Assembly: GCA_028287445.1 (NCBI GenBank)
Contig: JAQBPQ010000113.1
Span: forward strand, 1-43,653
DNA: 43,653 nt
Direction: 5' to 3'
From: Cohnella sp.
GTDB taxonomy: Bacteria > Bacillota > Bacilli > Paenibacillales > Paenibacillaceae
Within the stretch, counting starts at the first letter, position 1. Each line of letters opens with the position of its first letter. Made by a program: the position numbers and the translations under genes. Under the pieces are notes generated by a model that saw nothing but the letters and a program-made list of their open reading frames with translations, was not told where the DNA came from and did not search any database. Below are positions 8,308 through 17,418 of this stretch, in pieces.

Positions 8308-9549
8308 TCAGACTTTATTGGAGTTCGCCAACTCCGCCGCAGCCCGAAGCAGCGAATCCTTCTCATTCGGAAGCCGCCCGTGTGCAACCTCTTCCAGTAA
8401 ACGGCGCAAAAGATGAGCCACCCAAGGACCCGCCGGTTTGCCCACACTTCGAGCCAGTTCATCACCTTTGGCGGCCAGTTGTCCCATCGTGGTGACGGTC
8501 AACTCCGTCAACCACTCACGATAGGGTTGCTGGTGGCTAATCATCTCCAGCCAATCCACGGCGGCAGCTCGTCCGGAATCAAGAATAGCCGTAATAAACG
8601 CAGACCGCTCAGGCGACGACATCATCATCTTCCGATCAAACGCAACAGCGGCCGCAATCCGGACCTCCCGTTTTCCGCTGAAACGCAGCGTGCGGCAGAG
8701 CAGCCGCGCTTCTTCAGCAGACGCACCCTTCTGCGCGATAAAGGCCGCCCACCGCACCTCCGTCTCCCCAATGTCACGGAGACTTCGATACTCCTCACAC
8801 TGTCTCCATCGCATGTTCGCCGCTTTCCTGCCGACAACGGTTTCCGGCAGCGGCTCCTTCACGCAGGCCAGAAGTCCGCTGCGAAGAAGCAGCCCGCAGG
8901 CGCGGTCCGGATCGCTCCCGGCCATCATTCTGTCCCATTCCGATCCCACGCGTTCCATCGCGACAAAGCGCAGTCTCTCCGCCTGACCGCGCAACCCTCG
9001 CCATACGGTTAAGGTCATGTCGAATCCGAACTCCGCCGCGAATCGAATCGCTCGGAGCATGCGCAGTGCATCTTCGCCGAAGCGGACACTGGCGTTGCCG
9101 ACACAGCGGATGATCCCGTCGGCCAAGTCTTTCCGCCCGTCGAACAGATCGACAACCTCGCCGTTCAGGTCGACGGCCAACGAATTGATCGTGAAATCCC
9201 GGCGCGCCAAATCTTCCCGGAGCTCATCCACGAACGCCACCTCATCCGGACGTCTGGCATCCGAATACCGGGACTCCGTTCGAAACGTGGTCACCTCGAA
9301 AATCCGTCCGCCCTCAAGAACCGTCACCGTTCCATGTTTCAAACCCGTCGGCACGGTACGGGGGAAGATCCCCGTCACTTCCTCCGGAAGCGCGGAGGTG
9401 GCGATATCGATGTCGTGTAAGGGACGACCCAGCAAACGGTCGCGTACACAACCCCCGACCAGATAGGCTTCATGTCCGCGGTCCCGCAGGATGCGGATCA
9501 CTTCCAGGCCTGCCGCCCACAGCGCCTCTCCTTCGTCCGCCATCGCCAT
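8308..9549 (-). CDS. cca: CCA-adding tRNA nucleotidyltransferase
   Basis: 413 residues. The class II nucleotidyltransferase head has YLVGGCVRDRLLGRPLHDID (catalytic Asp46 and Asp48), RRDFTINSLA and EDALRMLRAIRFAAEF, all standard for bacterial CCA-adding enzymes. It builds or repairs the 3' CCA end of tRNAs from CTP and ATP. Two ATGs two codons apart (9547-9549 and 9541-9543) share one GGAGGTGAG site; spacing is 4 or 10 bases, so the exact start is uncertain. The neighbours bshA upstream and birA downstream match the Bacillus cluster. Confidence 0.95.
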   Translation of the reverse strand: MAMADEGEALWAAGLEVIRILRDRGHEAYLVGGCVRDRLLGRPLHDIDIATSALPEEVTGIFPRTVPTGLKHGTVTVLEGGRIFEVTTFRTESRYSDARRPDEVAFVDELREDLARRDFTINSLAVDLNGEVVDLFDGRKDLADGIIRCVGNASVRFGEDALRMLRAIRFAAEFGFDMTLTVWRGLRGQAERLRFVAMERVGSEWDRMMAGSDPDRACGLLLRSGLLACVKEPLPETVVGRKAANMRWRQCEEYRSLRDIGETEVRWAAFIAQKGASAEEARLLCRTLRFSGKREVRIAAAVAFDRKMMMSSPERSAFITAILDSGRAAAVDWLEMISHQQPYREWLTELTVTTMGQLAAKGDELARSVGKPAGPWVAHLLRRLLEEVAHGRLPNEKDSLLRAAAELANSNKV

Positions 9550-9595
9550 CTCACCTCCGAACCGAGCGTCCGGACACCGCCGAAACCGCCGTCGT

Positions 9596-10759
9596 TTAAA
9601 CCTTGCAGACAGGTTCAGGCAATTCCGCCGGAATCCCCAGCACCCGATAATAAATTTCCTCGTATTGCTTGGTAATCCGTTCGTCGCAAAACTCCGTTCG
9701 TGCCCGTTTCAGGCAAGCCTCGCGAAAATTTGCATATCGAACCGGATCTTGAAGCAACTCTACCGCATACCCGGCCATTTCTTCCGTATGACCGATCGGC
9801 GCAAGGTAACCGGTAACCCCATGCTGAACCAATTCCGGGATTCCCCCGGCCAACGACCCGATCGTCGGAACGCCGCAGGCCATCGCCTCAAGCGCGACCA
9901 AGCCGAAACTCTCTTTTTCCGAAGGCAGCAGCATCAAATCAGCCATCGATACGACCTGCGCGACATCGTCCTGTTTGCCCATAAAATGCACTTTATGCGT
10001 CAAGCCCATGTTGGCGATCTTGGTCTGCAGTTTCGGCAAATCCGGCCCTTCTCCGACCAGCAGCAGCTTGGAAGGCACCTTGGCATTCACATGAGCGAAA
10101 ATGTCGACCACGTCGGCCGTCCGCTTCACAGGCCGGAAATTGGAGATGTGCATCAGCACCTTCTCGTGCGGCTCAGCGTAATCGCGGCGCAAATCCGTGC
10201 ACTCCCGAGGATAATAAATCCGTTTGTCCACGAAATTGTACGTCAAGTCGATCGGCTCCGATATATCCAACAGCTCCCGTGTCTCCTTGATCAAATCCAT
10301 GCTGACCGCCGTAACCGCGTCGCTCTTCCGGATGCCGAGCCGGATCATATCCTTGAGTCCCTCGTCTTGCGCGAGAACCGTTATGTCGGTGCCATGAAGC
10401 GTCGTGACAACCTTGAGCTGGTCGCCGGACAACTCTTTGGCCAAATAGGCACAAATGGCGTGGGGAACGGCATAATGTACATGCAAAATATCCAAGCCCT
10501 GCAGCTGCGCCACCTGGTGCATTTTACTGGCGAGCGATAAATCGTAAGGAGGATAGCGGAAAACGTAGTAATCGGTCACTTCTACTTCATGATAAAAAAT
10601 GTTGCGGTGGAATTTACCGAGCCGGAACGGAATGCTGTGCGTAATAAAATGAATTTCGTGACCTTTTTCGGCCAAAATTTTGCCCAGTTCCGTCGCCACA
10701 ACGCCGGAACCTCCGAGCGACGGATAACAGGTAATGCCGATTTTGAGCGGCCGTTTCAT
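9596..10759 (-). CDS. bshA: N-acetyl-alpha-D-glucosaminyl L-malate synthase BshA
   Basis: 387 residues from the ATG at 10757-10759, which has GGAGG nine bases upstream; a longer in-frame version lacks such a site. GT-B glycosyltransferase of family GT4: GITCYPSLGGSGVVATELG near the N-terminus binds nucleotide sugar, HVHYAVPHA and LHGTDIT follow, and SEKESFGLVALEAMACG is the donor-site ExxxxxxxE region. It joins UDP-GlcNAc to L-malate, the first step of bacillithiol synthesis. It shares a locus with bshB1 upstream; the third enzyme, bshC, is not in the window. Confidence 0.95.
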   Translation of the reverse strand: MKRPLKIGITCYPSLGGSGVVATELGKILAEKGHEIHFITHSIPFRLGKFHRNIFYHEVEVTDYYVFRYPPYDLSLASKMHQVAQLQGLDILHVHYAVPHAICAYLAKELSGDQLKVVTTLHGTDITVLAQDEGLKDMIRLGIRKSDAVTAVSMDLIKETRELLDISEPIDLTYNFVDKRIYYPRECTDLRRDYAEPHEKVLMHISNFRPVKRTADVVDIFAHVNAKVPSKLLLVGEGPDLPKLQTKIANMGLTHKVHFMGKQDDVAQVVSMADLMLLPSEKESFGLVALEAMACGVPTIGSLAGGIPELVQHGVTGYLAPIGHTEEMAGYAVELLQDPVRYANFREACLKRARTEFCDERITKQYEEIYYRVLGIPAELPEPVCKV

Positions 10760-10887
10760 CGGGATTCCTCCAATTCGGTTACGACTATACGATCTGTTGA
10801 GGCTTCGACCGGCCGTCATCTCACGAGGCCTATCACGATTCTATTCCCCAACAGCTTGCTTTCTTGCCGCAGGATGTATTCGCGGAC

Positions 10888-11598
10888 CTAGAAAAGGTCG
10901 ACCCGAACGGCTCCTTTGGCGATGAACCCTTCGGCGTGGGCGAGCCGATTCGGCTGACCAAACAGTTGGTCCCGGGCGACGACATTGTCCAAATATCCCC
11001 GGGTAAGCGGTGTCTCCACCCAGTCCGGCTGATGGCGGCCCGGCTCGAACTGAGAACGGTAGGCACGAAGAGCGGCCATCTTCTGCTCCTGCACATCGCT
11101 GATATCGACGATGAGCCCCGGAGGGTGCATATCATTGATAAAGTAATAGTACAGCGTTTCAACGGTCCATGCCGGTTCTTCCGGTAAATAGCGGCGCAGC
11201 TTGGCGTTAAATACCGCTTCCTCGGCCATCCGGCTGCAGTTCATGTGATCGGGATGGCGGTCGATAAAATAGGGTGCGAAAACGTGGCGCGGACGGTATT
11301 TTCGGATAACGGACACCATTTTATCGAGCTGTTCCGGCACGGAAGCCAGCTGACGGTCAGGCAAACCGAGATTTTCCCTTACCGTTAGTCCTAACAAACG
11401 GCTCGCCTCAGCCGCCTCGCGCTGCCTCGTTTCAACATCGCCGTTCGAGGACATCTCCGCATAGGTGAGATCGATAAGTCCGACTTTACGGCCTGCCCGA
11501 ACATGCTTAACGATCGTCCCGCCCATGCCGATTTCGGCGTCATCCGGATGGGCGGCGAACACGAGCAAATCCAGCCCATCATGACGTTCTCCGCTCAT
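10888..11598 (-). CDS. bshB1: Bacillithiol biosynthesis deacetylase BshB1
   Basis: 236 residues. LmbE/PIG-L zinc deacetylase with [15 protein letters not shown] at the N-terminus (the HPDD metal site) and [11 protein letters not shown] in the middle (HPDH). It removes the acetyl group of GlcNAc-malate to give GlcN-malate for bacillithiol. The start (ATG 11596-11598) overlaps the mgsA stop by four bases, which decides it over a longer in-frame form. It is followed after 128 bases by bshA, the previous step of the pathway. Confidence 0.94.
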   Translation of the reverse strand: MSGERHDGLDLLVFAAHPDDAEIGMGGTIVKHVRAGRKVGLIDLTYAEMSSNGDVETRQREAAEASRLLGLTVRENLGLPDRQLASVPEQLDKMVSVIRKYRPRHVFAPYFIDRHPDHMNCSRMAEEAVFNAKLRRYLPEEPAWTVETLYYYFINDMHPPGLIVDISDVQEQKMAALRAYRSQFEPGRHQPDWVETPLTRGYLDNVVARDQLFGQPNRLAHAEGFIAKGAVRVDLF

Positions 11599-12014
11599 TC
11601 GGGGGCCCCCGGCTTGTACTTGTGGACGAGTTCCCTCCATGCGAAATCGCCGCGTTCCAGCGCCTTGATCAGCAATTCCGCCGTGGCTACGTTCGTGGCC
11701 AGCGGAATGCCCTGAACATCGCAGAGCCGCAGAAGCGCGGTGATATCCGGCTCGTGGGGCTGAGCCATTAGTGGATCTCGCAAAAAGATGATCAAATCCA
11801 TCGTATTCTCCGCCACCCGGGCGCCGATCTGTTGATCGCCTCCTAACGGACCGGACATGAAGCGATGCAAGATCAGCGTCGTGCTGTCCATAATCCGTTG
11901 TCCCGTTGTGCCGGTCGCATAGAGCCGATGCGGTTTGAGCACATGCTCATAGGCGATAACGAAGTTGACCATCTCGTCTTTTTTGCGGTCGTGCGCAATT
12001 AATGCGATATCCAT
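11595..12014 (-). CDS. mgsA: Methylglyoxal synthase
   Basis: 139 residues, the family length. [36 protein letters not shown] and [14 protein letters not shown] (catalytic Asp and His) are all conserved. It converts dihydroxyacetone phosphate to methylglyoxal and phosphate, a bypass of lower glycolysis under phosphate limitation. The ATG at 12012-12014 lies 14 bases from AGGAG, whereas an in-frame TTG two codons upstream (12018-12020) lies 8 bases from it, so the true start may be that TTG. It sits in the dapB-mgsA-bshB1-bshA order of Bacillus. Confidence 0.95.
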   Translation of the reverse strand: MDIALIAHDRKKDEMVNFVIAYEHVLKPHRLYATGTTGQRIMDSTTLILHRFMSGPLGGDQQIGARVAENTMDLIIFLRDPLMAQPHEPDITALLRLCDVQGIPLATNVATAELLIKALERGDFAWRELVHKYKPGAPE

Positions 12015-12072
12015 CTTCAAAACAACTTCTCCTCTCCAGCACTCGTGAAGGATACGGGCTTGTCCGTAAGTG

Positions 12073-12876
12073 TTAGTCCAAAAAGTGCTCGAATCCATAT
12101 ACCATGCCGGTTACGGACATAATTTTTTTGATCGCTGTATTCACACCCGGCATATAACCTGCGCGATCGAAAGAATCGTGACGAATCTTTAACGTTTGAC
12201 CGAAAGCGCCGAAGATGACTTCCTGCTGCGCGAAAACTCCAGGTAAGCGCACACTATGTATACGGAACCCGTTGTAATAACCTCCGCGGGCTCCTTCGAT
12301 CACTTCTTCCTCGCTTGGGTTGCCCTGCCGAAGTTCCTGGCGGGCCTTGGCAATCCACTCGGCCGTTTTGATCGATGTGCCGGACGGCGCGTCCAATTTC
12401 TGGTCGCCATGGTATTCGATGATTTCCACATGGGGAAAATATTTGGCAGCCATGGACGAGAATTTCATCATCAAGATGGCCCCGATACTAAAATTAGGAG
12501 CGATGAGACCTCCGATACCCTTGTCGCGGCATTGCTTGTCCAACTCAGTGATCTGCTCGGGCGTAAAGCCCGTTGTGCCCATAATCGGGCGAACGCCATG
12601 GGCAATCGCCGTCTCCGTGTTGGGCATCGCTGATTTCGGGCTGGTGAAGTCGACCAGCACATCGGGTCGTGCGGCATCCAAAGCGGCGGATAAATCGGAT
12701 ACGACCATGATGCCGATGCCGGGTTTACCCACCAGACTTCCGGCATCAACCGGGCCTGCCGATCTGGCGATGGCCGCGACCAGCTGCAACTGGTCGTCTT
12801 CCAAAACCATGCGGATGACTTCGCGGCCCATACGACCGCTGGCGCCGGCTACGGCTATTTTAATGCGTTCGGACAA
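12073..12876 (-). CDS. dapB: 4-hydroxy-tetrahydrodipicolinate reductase
   Basis: 267 residues. GASGRMG at residues 11-17 is the dinucleotide-binding loop; GTTGFTPEQ and [11 protein letters not shown] are the substrate and catalytic regions (HGDQK keeps the catalytic His and Lys; the second His of the usual HH pair is Gly). It reduces dihydrodipicolinate for lysine, peptidoglycan and spore dipicolinate. The start is taken as TTG at 12874-12876 because AGGTGAT lies six bases upstream; the upstream GTG lies inside that site. This gives the B. subtilis length. Confidence 0.94.
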   Translation of the reverse strand: MSERIKIAVAGASGRMGREVIRMVLEDDQLQLVAAIARSAGPVDAGSLVGKPGIGIMVVSDLSAALDAARPDVLVDFTSPKSAMPNTETAIAHGVRPIMGTTGFTPEQITELDKQCRDKGIGGLIAPNFSIGAILMMKFSSMAAKYFPHVEIIEYHGDQKLDAPSGTSIKTAEWIAKARQELRQGNPSEEEVIEGARGGYYNGFRIHSVRLPGVFAQQEVIFGAFGQTLKIRHDSFDRAGYMPGVNTAIKKIMSVTGMVYGFEHFLD

Positions 12877-12881
12877 TGATA

Positions 12882-13427
12882 TCACCTGTTTCTTTTAGGT
12901 GTGGAACGAAATTGCGAACGAAGAAGACGTCTCCGTTCAGCCCTGGTTTCTTGAAGCAGACGCTTAGCTTCATCCAACTGCGGATCCAGCAACAGGGTGT
13001 CTTGGAGATAGGCGATGGCGCTTCGGTAATCGCCTTGAATCCGACAAACCAGCCCGAGAAGCAGCTTGGCCTCCACAGCAAGCGGATCCAACAGCACCGC
13101 GTCCAGCAGAAGAGGTTTGGCTTGCTCAACATCCTGCACAGTTGTGCTGAGGAGGGCGCGGGCTTCCGCAATGAATCGTTTGGCCTCGATCATCTGATAA
13201 TTCAAGGAGTAATCCGGGTTTTTAGGATCAAGTTCGACCGCCCGTTTGGCATATGTTTCCGCCAGCGGCATTTTACCGCTTCTCGCGCAAGTGATCGACG
13301 CTTTATAATAAAAGGACGCGTTATCGGGCTCCTGTTCAATCGCCTGAACAAACCAGTGGACCGCGGATTCGAAATCCCCGTGAAAAATGGCGTCGTACGC
13401 CTGTCGGAGAAACGTGTCCCCGTCCAT
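12882..13427 (-). CDS. Tetratricopeptide-repeat protein
   Basis: 181 residues, no signal peptide. Several TPR units can be read: FLRQAYDAIFHGDFESAVHW, then IEQEPDNASFYYKASITCAR, then AKRAVELDPKNPDYSLNYQM, and near the end DYRSAIAYLQDTLLLDPQ. The C-terminus is strongly basic. It may be a scaffold protein; no catalytic residues are apparent. The ATG at 13425-13427 has GGAGG nine bases upstream; the GTG three codons earlier is too close to it. It is inserted between ypjD and dapB, which are closer neighbours in B. subtilis, and ends five bases before dapB, so it is probably co-transcribed. Confidence 0.75.
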   Translation of the reverse strand: MDGDTFLRQAYDAIFHGDFESAVHWFVQAIEQEPDNASFYYKASITCARSGKMPLAETYAKRAVELDPKNPDYSLNYQMIEAKRFIAEARALLSTTVQDVEQAKPLLLDAVLLDPLAVEAKLLLGLVCRIQGDYRSAIAYLQDTLLLDPQLDEAKRLLQETRAERRRLLRSQFRSTPKRNR

Positions 13428-13478
13428 GCCGACCACCCTCCTTTCGTTCTCGTCCGAGGATGGTACAGCATATGAAAT

Positions 13479-13847
13479 CTACACGTTTTCGGTGTCCTTC
13501 TTCGTCCACCGGCCGGCATCGCGCGTATTGAATTTATGCATGACGCGGTTGTGGGCTTCCGTCAGATCGAGCCCCAAAGCATTCGCGAAGCATAAGACGA
13601 TAAAGAATACATCGCCCAGTTCCATCTCAATGGAGTTTTCCGCTTCATCCTTTTTCTTCGGTTTCTCTCCATACAGGTGGTTAACCTCCCGAGCCAGTTC
13701 GCCCACTTCTTCCGTCATCCGGGCCAGCATGGACAAGGGGGAGAAGTAGCCTTCCTTAAATTGCGATATGTAGGCATCCACCTCGCGCTGGATATCAGAC
13801 AATGATTTGTCGGCGAGGGGCAGGCCGGCGAGGCCGGATTCTCCCAT
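13479..13847 (-). CDS. ypjD: MazG-like nucleotide pyrophosphohydrolase (YpjD family)
   Basis: 122 residues. An all-alpha MazG fold: EEVGELAREVNHLYGEKPKK supplies the EExxE metal motif, and ELGDVFFIVLCFANALG the ExxD motif. HNRVMHKFNTRDAGRWT is diagnostic of YpjD. Family members hydrolyse (d)NTPs to monophosphates; the physiological substrate is unknown. The ATG at 13845-13847 follows AAAGGAAG by six bases; an in-frame ATG six codons upstream (13863-13865) is an alternative. First gene of the dapB-bsh cluster, and divergent from the plus-strand ypjC. Confidence 0.88.
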   Translation of the reverse strand: MGESGLAGLPLADKSLSDIQREVDAYISQFKEGYFSPLSMLARMTEEVGELAREVNHLYGEKPKKKDEAENSIEMELGDVFFIVLCFANALGLDLTEAHNRVMHKFNTRDAGRWTKKDTENV

Positions 13848-13954
13848 GTTCCGCTTCCTTTCCATCAGGTTTATTCCTATGTTAGCCTAAGATGTTGTCG
13901 AAAACAAATCCATTTTTCCGCCTCAACCGGCCACCTCAAGGAGGATCACCCCCT

Positions 13955-14824
13955 GTGAATAAAGAACGTCTATGGAACACTGCCCGTACTTGGAGCATGG
14001 TCGCTATCGGCACGGCGATATACGCTTTTGGTCTGCAATATTTCATATTGCCGAATTTGCTTATGGAAGGCGGAGTTACCGGCATCTCTGTACTGCTGAA
14101 TTATGCGGCGGGCATCCCGGTTTCCGTCTCGATATTGGTCATCAATATCCCTCTCTTCTTGGTCGGGTGGCGGCAGCTAGGCCGCAGCGCCATGGTTTTG
14201 ACGATCGGCGGTACGGTACTGCTGTCTGTGTTCCTCTGGATCCTCGAACAGGGAGTGGCGATGGGTTGGTTCGTTCCTTTCCGAACGGAGCATGACGCCA
14301 TTCTTGTTGTATTGTATGCCGGGGTTACGCTGGGAGCCGGTCTCGGTCTTGTGTTTCGCGCAGGGGGAACGACCGGAGGCGTGGATATCATAGCTCGCAT
14401 TGTACACCGCTGGAGAGGCTGGAGCATGGGCCAGATCATGCTGGTGCTGGATGTGGCGATCCTGGGCGCTTCGCTCCTGTTCATTCCGAAAGAGAAGGTA
14501 CTCTATACGCTTGTCAGCGTATTTATCGCCTCCAAAATCATCGATTCGATTCAGGACGGCGTTTATGCGGCCAAAGCATTTACGATCATCTGTGACGCTC
14601 CGGAAAACCTGGCTGCAGCCATCGCCAGTCAATTGGAACGAGGAGTCACGCTTATGCCTGCGATCGGCGCCTATTCCAAAGACGCTAAAACGATCGTGTA
14701 CTGCGTGGTCAGCCGTTTCGAAATCCGCAAATTAAAAAGCCTCGTCCGTCTTCACGACAAACGGGCTTTTATTGTGATCAACGACGTTCATGACGTTCTT
14801 GGGGAAGGGTTTCGCGAGGAGTGA
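13955..14824 (+). CDS. ypjC: YitT-family membrane protein with C-terminal DUF2179 domain
   Basis: 289 residues, the only clear plus-strand gene in the window. The N-terminal 200 residues contain about five hydrophobic segments (for example SMVAIGTAIYAFGLQYFILP and SVSILVINIPLFLVGW), and GAGLGLVFRAGGTTGGVDI is the YitT signature. The soluble C-terminus (ERGVTLMPAIGAYS, IKSLVRLHD-like region, AFIVINDVHDVLGEGF) is DUF2179. Function is unknown. Start is GTG at 13955-13957 after GGAGG ten bases upstream. Its last 47 bases overlap the 3' end of the convergent ypjB. Confidence 0.88.
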   Translation: MNKERLWNTARTWSMVAIGTAIYAFGLQYFILPNLLMEGGVTGISVLLNYAAGIPVSVSILVINIPLFLVGWRQLGRSAMVLTIGGTVLLSVFLWILEQGVAMGWFVPFRTEHDAILVVLYAGVTLGAGLGLVFRAGGTTGGVDIIARIVHRWRGWSMGQIMLVLDVAILGASLLFIPKEKVLYTLVSVFIASKIIDSIQDGVYAAKAFTIICDAPENLAAAIASQLERGVTLMPAIGAYSKDAKTIVYCVVSRFEIRKLKSLVRLHDKRAFIVINDVHDVLGEGFREE

Positions 14825-15749
14825 TCCGATCGATGCGTTGATAGCGGCGCCATCCGACCCATGTGAGCACCGACACGATAAAAGTACCCATAAAAGCCGA
14901 CCATCCCCATGGAGGTCCGGCCAGCGGAGTCACGACTGCCGCCTGGTCTTTCTCTTTTACCGGGAACAACCCCTCCATCGATTCCTGCAGAGATGGTGTT
15001 AATCTCGTGAGCAGCCGGGGATCCGTATTCGGGTTGACCAGAAGGCGCTGGGCATATCGCAGCACTGAATCGGCCCTCTCCGTCAAAAAAGTTTCCGAAT
15101 GAAGCAGCACCGAAGTACGAATCAGCTCATAATGTGCCTTCAGTCGATTCAAACTCGCCAAAGACGCGGATGACACCCCCGCCTTTTGGATGGCAGCGCT
15201 CAAGGATGCGACGTCTTCCCCAAGTACCCTGCGGTATTGGTGCCAGAGCGGAGCTTCCGGATGAGCCAAAGCATCCGCGGCCAGCCGGATTTCAGCCGCC
15301 TCATCCTTCCAATTCTGAGGATCGGTCGATACGGCTGCCACCGTGCGTTTCATACGGGAGACGCTTTGCGCCAACGCTTCAATGCCTTCAGCGGTCGCGA
15401 TTCGCTGCATCGGAAGGGCTCGCAATTCGGCTTCCGTCTGCCTCAAGTACAATCGTGTCTGAAACGTATCGCCGCGAACCGCCGCATCATATAAAGCTTC
15501 CGCCGATCGCAGGAACGCTTCGGCTGGAGCGTGGAGTCCCGTGGGGGAGGGGGCCTCGGTCTTCGGGGCAGCGGATGCCGGAACGGTGTTGCCGTATGCC
15601 GGAACGGCATACCAGGTCGCTGCCATAATGCCGAATCCGAACGCCGACGTTATTCCTATGGCGATATATCGCCGTAGGGATACCTTCAGCCGCCATGATC
15701 TTCGAATCCGCACCCGTTCACTTCCCATCCGCCGATCCCCCCAAAACAC
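14778..15749 (-). CDS. ypjB: Sporulation-associated protein, YpjB family
   Basis: About 323 residues. A basic N-terminus is followed by a hydrophobic segment (YIAIGITSAFGFGIMAATWY) that serves as signal or anchor, then a long helical outer domain. A C-terminal membrane segment (GWSAFMGTFIVSVLTWVGW) and a basic tail close the protein. Layout and position next to ypjA identify YpjB; the function is not established. The ATG at 15753-15755 is only two bases from GGAGG, so the GTG at 15747-15749 (eight bases) is used here. The start region lies in a 12-bp hairpin. The 3' end overlaps ypjC tail-to-tail. Confidence 0.75.
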   Translation of the reverse strand: MFWGDRRMGSERVRIRRSWRLKVSLRRYIAIGITSAFGFGIMAATWYAVPAYGNTVPASAAPKTEAPSPTGLHAPAEAFLRSAEALYDAAVRGDTFQTRLYLRQTEAELRALPMQRIATAEGIEALAQSVSRMKRTVAAVSTDPQNWKDEAAEIRLAADALAHPEAPLWHQYRRVLGEDVASLSAAIQKAGVSSASLASLNRLKAHYELIRTSVLLHSETFLTERADSVLRYAQRLLVNPNTDPRLLTRLTPSLQESMEGLFPVKEKDQAAVVTPLAGPPWGWSAFMGTFIVSVLTWVGWRRYQRIDRITPRETLPQERHERR

Positions 15750-15789
15750 GGACATCCCCTCCTGCCCTTAGAGTATGAGGGGATGTCCG
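15749..15789 (-). promoter_or_regulatory. 12-bp inverted repeat burying the ypjB ribosome-binding site and ATG
   Basis: CGGACATCCCCT (15749-15760) and AGGGGATGTCCG (15778-15789) are perfect inverted repeats around a 17-base loop. In the minus-strand mRNA the 3' arm holds part of the GGAGG site and the first possible ATG. A short TGTTTT follows, so a weak terminator is the alternative reading. Confidence 0.8.
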
Positions 15790-15813
15790 AGTTTAGAAGA
15801 GGTTGTCCGAACG

Positions 15814-16464
15814 TTATCGGTCCGCTATCCCTGATGCAGCGGGAACAAACCTCGCAAGCCCGGCAGCCATTACACTTAACGCTGTCAACAGGACAGTGAA
15901 CACGCACACCGCCGTCAAATCGTCATCCAACTGGTACGGCAGATACGGGAACACATGATACGTATAATCGACTGCATCGTTAAGGAACGTCCAGGCCGCA
16001 GCCGCAAGCAGCGCGAATCCGCTGAAAGTGAAAAAGCGGGCATAAAACAGCGCGCATACGGCCATAGCGGAATGACCGATGATGAGCATCCAAGAAACCG
16101 AATCAAGCGGTGATCCTTGTGCATAACCCGCAAAAATAATCGCCGTTGCCCACACCCCGTATTTGACCGATGTCACCACACCCAGCGCCTCAACGACACC
16201 TCGCAAGGCTCGGGCCCATCCTGCCCTCGGGGGATCCGGCGAAATCCAGAGCCAAAGCATCGCAATCGCAAAAAATAACGACGCGCTCGGACTGTCCGGC
16301 ACAAACACGATCTGCCAATGCGGGTGTTCATGCCATGTGCTGATTAACTGATCCTTATACCAATAATAACCGTAAGCCGTTCCGGGAATATAAATGAGCA
16401 TCATCAGCCACAGAAGAGACGGATGCAAGAGTACTGCCTTCGACCAGAACCATCTAAGACTCAA
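15814..16464 (-). CDS. ypjA: YpjA-family membrane protein (DUF1405)
   Basis: 216 residues, mostly hydrophobic with about six membrane spans, starting with SLLWLMMLIYIPGTAYGYYW and ending with VFTVLLTALSVMAAGLARF. The polar HEHPHWQIVFVPDSPSASLF stretch between the first two spans is typical of DUF1405. No function is known. Start is TTG at 16462-16464, with AGGTGAT correctly spaced upstream. It follows qcrC after a hairpin terminator and precedes ypjB, the order in B. subtilis. Confidence 0.85.
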   Translation of the reverse strand: MSLRWFWSKAVLLHPSLLWLMMLIYIPGTAYGYYWYKDQLISTWHEHPHWQIVFVPDSPSASLFFAIAMLWLWISPDPPRAGWARALRGVVEALGVVTSVKYGVWATAIIFAGYAQGSPLDSVSWMLIIGHSAMAVCALFYARFFTFSGFALLAAAAWTFLNDAVDYTYHVFPYLPYQLDDDLTAVCVFTVLLTALSVMAAGLARFVPAASGIADR

Positions 16465-16514
16465 ACTTCATCACCTCTTCGAAGTTTTCATTCACTTGGC
16501 AGAGACAAAGTGAA

Positions 16515-16538
16515 ATAGCGGCACCGAAGTGCCGCTAT
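16515..16538 (-). terminator. Hairpin after qcrC
   Basis: Perfect 10-bp stem (16515-16524 with 16529-16538) closed on the RNA by a UUCG tetraloop, starting 17 bases after the qcrC stop. The following U-tract is weak, so it may act partly as an mRNA-stabilising or leaky terminator between qcrABC and ypjA. Confidence 0.65.
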
Positions 16539-16554
16539 CTCTCGATCGTATGGC

Positions 16555-17418
16555 TCAGCCTCCGGCTTTTTGTTTCTCAAGCCATGTGGCGATCTCACTG
16601 ATTTGAGCATCCGACAGCTGACCTTTGAAAGACGGCATTGCGTTGCGTCCGTTCATGATTGTGTCGTGGATCTGCTGTTTGTTGAGCCTGTCCCCCACAC
16701 CCCGAAGTGCAGGTCCTGCTCCGCCTTCCAGCTCTGTACCGTGACAAGCGATACATTGCGCTTTCTGCATCGTCTTGAAAGCGGGATCGTCGGCAGCCAC
16801 CATGGCCGGAATTTTCTCCCGTCCCGGAACCGGTCGAGGCAAGCCTTTGCTAATCGCTTCCCGGGCTTTGGCAACCCGTTCGACATCCTCCGGAACGACT
16901 CCGTTGACCCTCAGTTCGCTCTGATAGTGATCCCATGACACCCACGTCAGGTAGCACACCGCTACAAGCGAAACCAGCATCAGGGACGAAGCGATCGGCC
17001 GACGATAGAAACGGCGCTCTTTGCCGCTGTCCAGGAACGGAGCGAGCAGAAGTGCGATGAAAGGCAGACCGGAAAGGCAGACGACGCCGAAGCCTACATA
17101 ACTTCCGGATGCATACGGATATTTCAGCATCTGATACAGAAATAGGAAGTACCAGTCCGGAACCGGTATGAAGGAACCGTTCAGCGGATTCGCAGGATAA
17201 CCGAGCGGAGCCGGCTCGGAAATAACGAGCACGAGGAAGCCGACCAGTACAACAACGCCGACCATCCATTCCTTCAGCAGGAAGTTCGGAACGAACGCTT
17301 CCGATTTGCCCGGATAAGCCGAGTAATCCGCCGGGTAACTCGGGTTATGTTCGCGTTTGCGTATACGCGAATCGCCTACATAGATGACTTTTTCATTCGG
17401 ATTCTGTTTGTGTGCCAT
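16555..17418 (-). CDS. qcrC: Menaquinol:cytochrome c reductase, cytochrome b/c subunit QcrC
   Basis: 287 residues. The first 160 residues correspond to subunit IV of b6f complexes (the C-terminal part of cytochrome b), including NGSFIPVPDWYFLFLYQML and three hydrophobic spans. The C-terminal domain is a class I cytochrome c with CIACH at 222-226 and the distal ligand Met261 in NAMPSF. In Bacillus this fusion carries electrons from the bc complex to the outside. The AGGAG nearest the ATG is 15 bases away, an unusually long spacing with no alternative start because of an upstream in-frame stop. Third gene of qcrABC. Confidence 0.95.
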   Translation of the reverse strand: MAHKQNPNEKVIYVGDSRIRKREHNPSYPADYSAYPGKSEAFVPNFLLKEWMVGVVVLVGFLVLVISEPAPLGYPANPLNGSFIPVPDWYFLFLYQMLKYPYASGSYVGFGVVCLSGLPFIALLLAPFLDSGKERRFYRRPIASSLMLVSLVAVCYLTWVSWDHYQSELRVNGVVPEDVERVAKAREAISKGLPRPVPGREKIPAMVAADDPAFKTMQKAQCIACHGTELEGGAGPALRGVGDRLNKQQIHDTIMNGRNAMPSFKGQLSDAQISEIATWLEKQKAGG

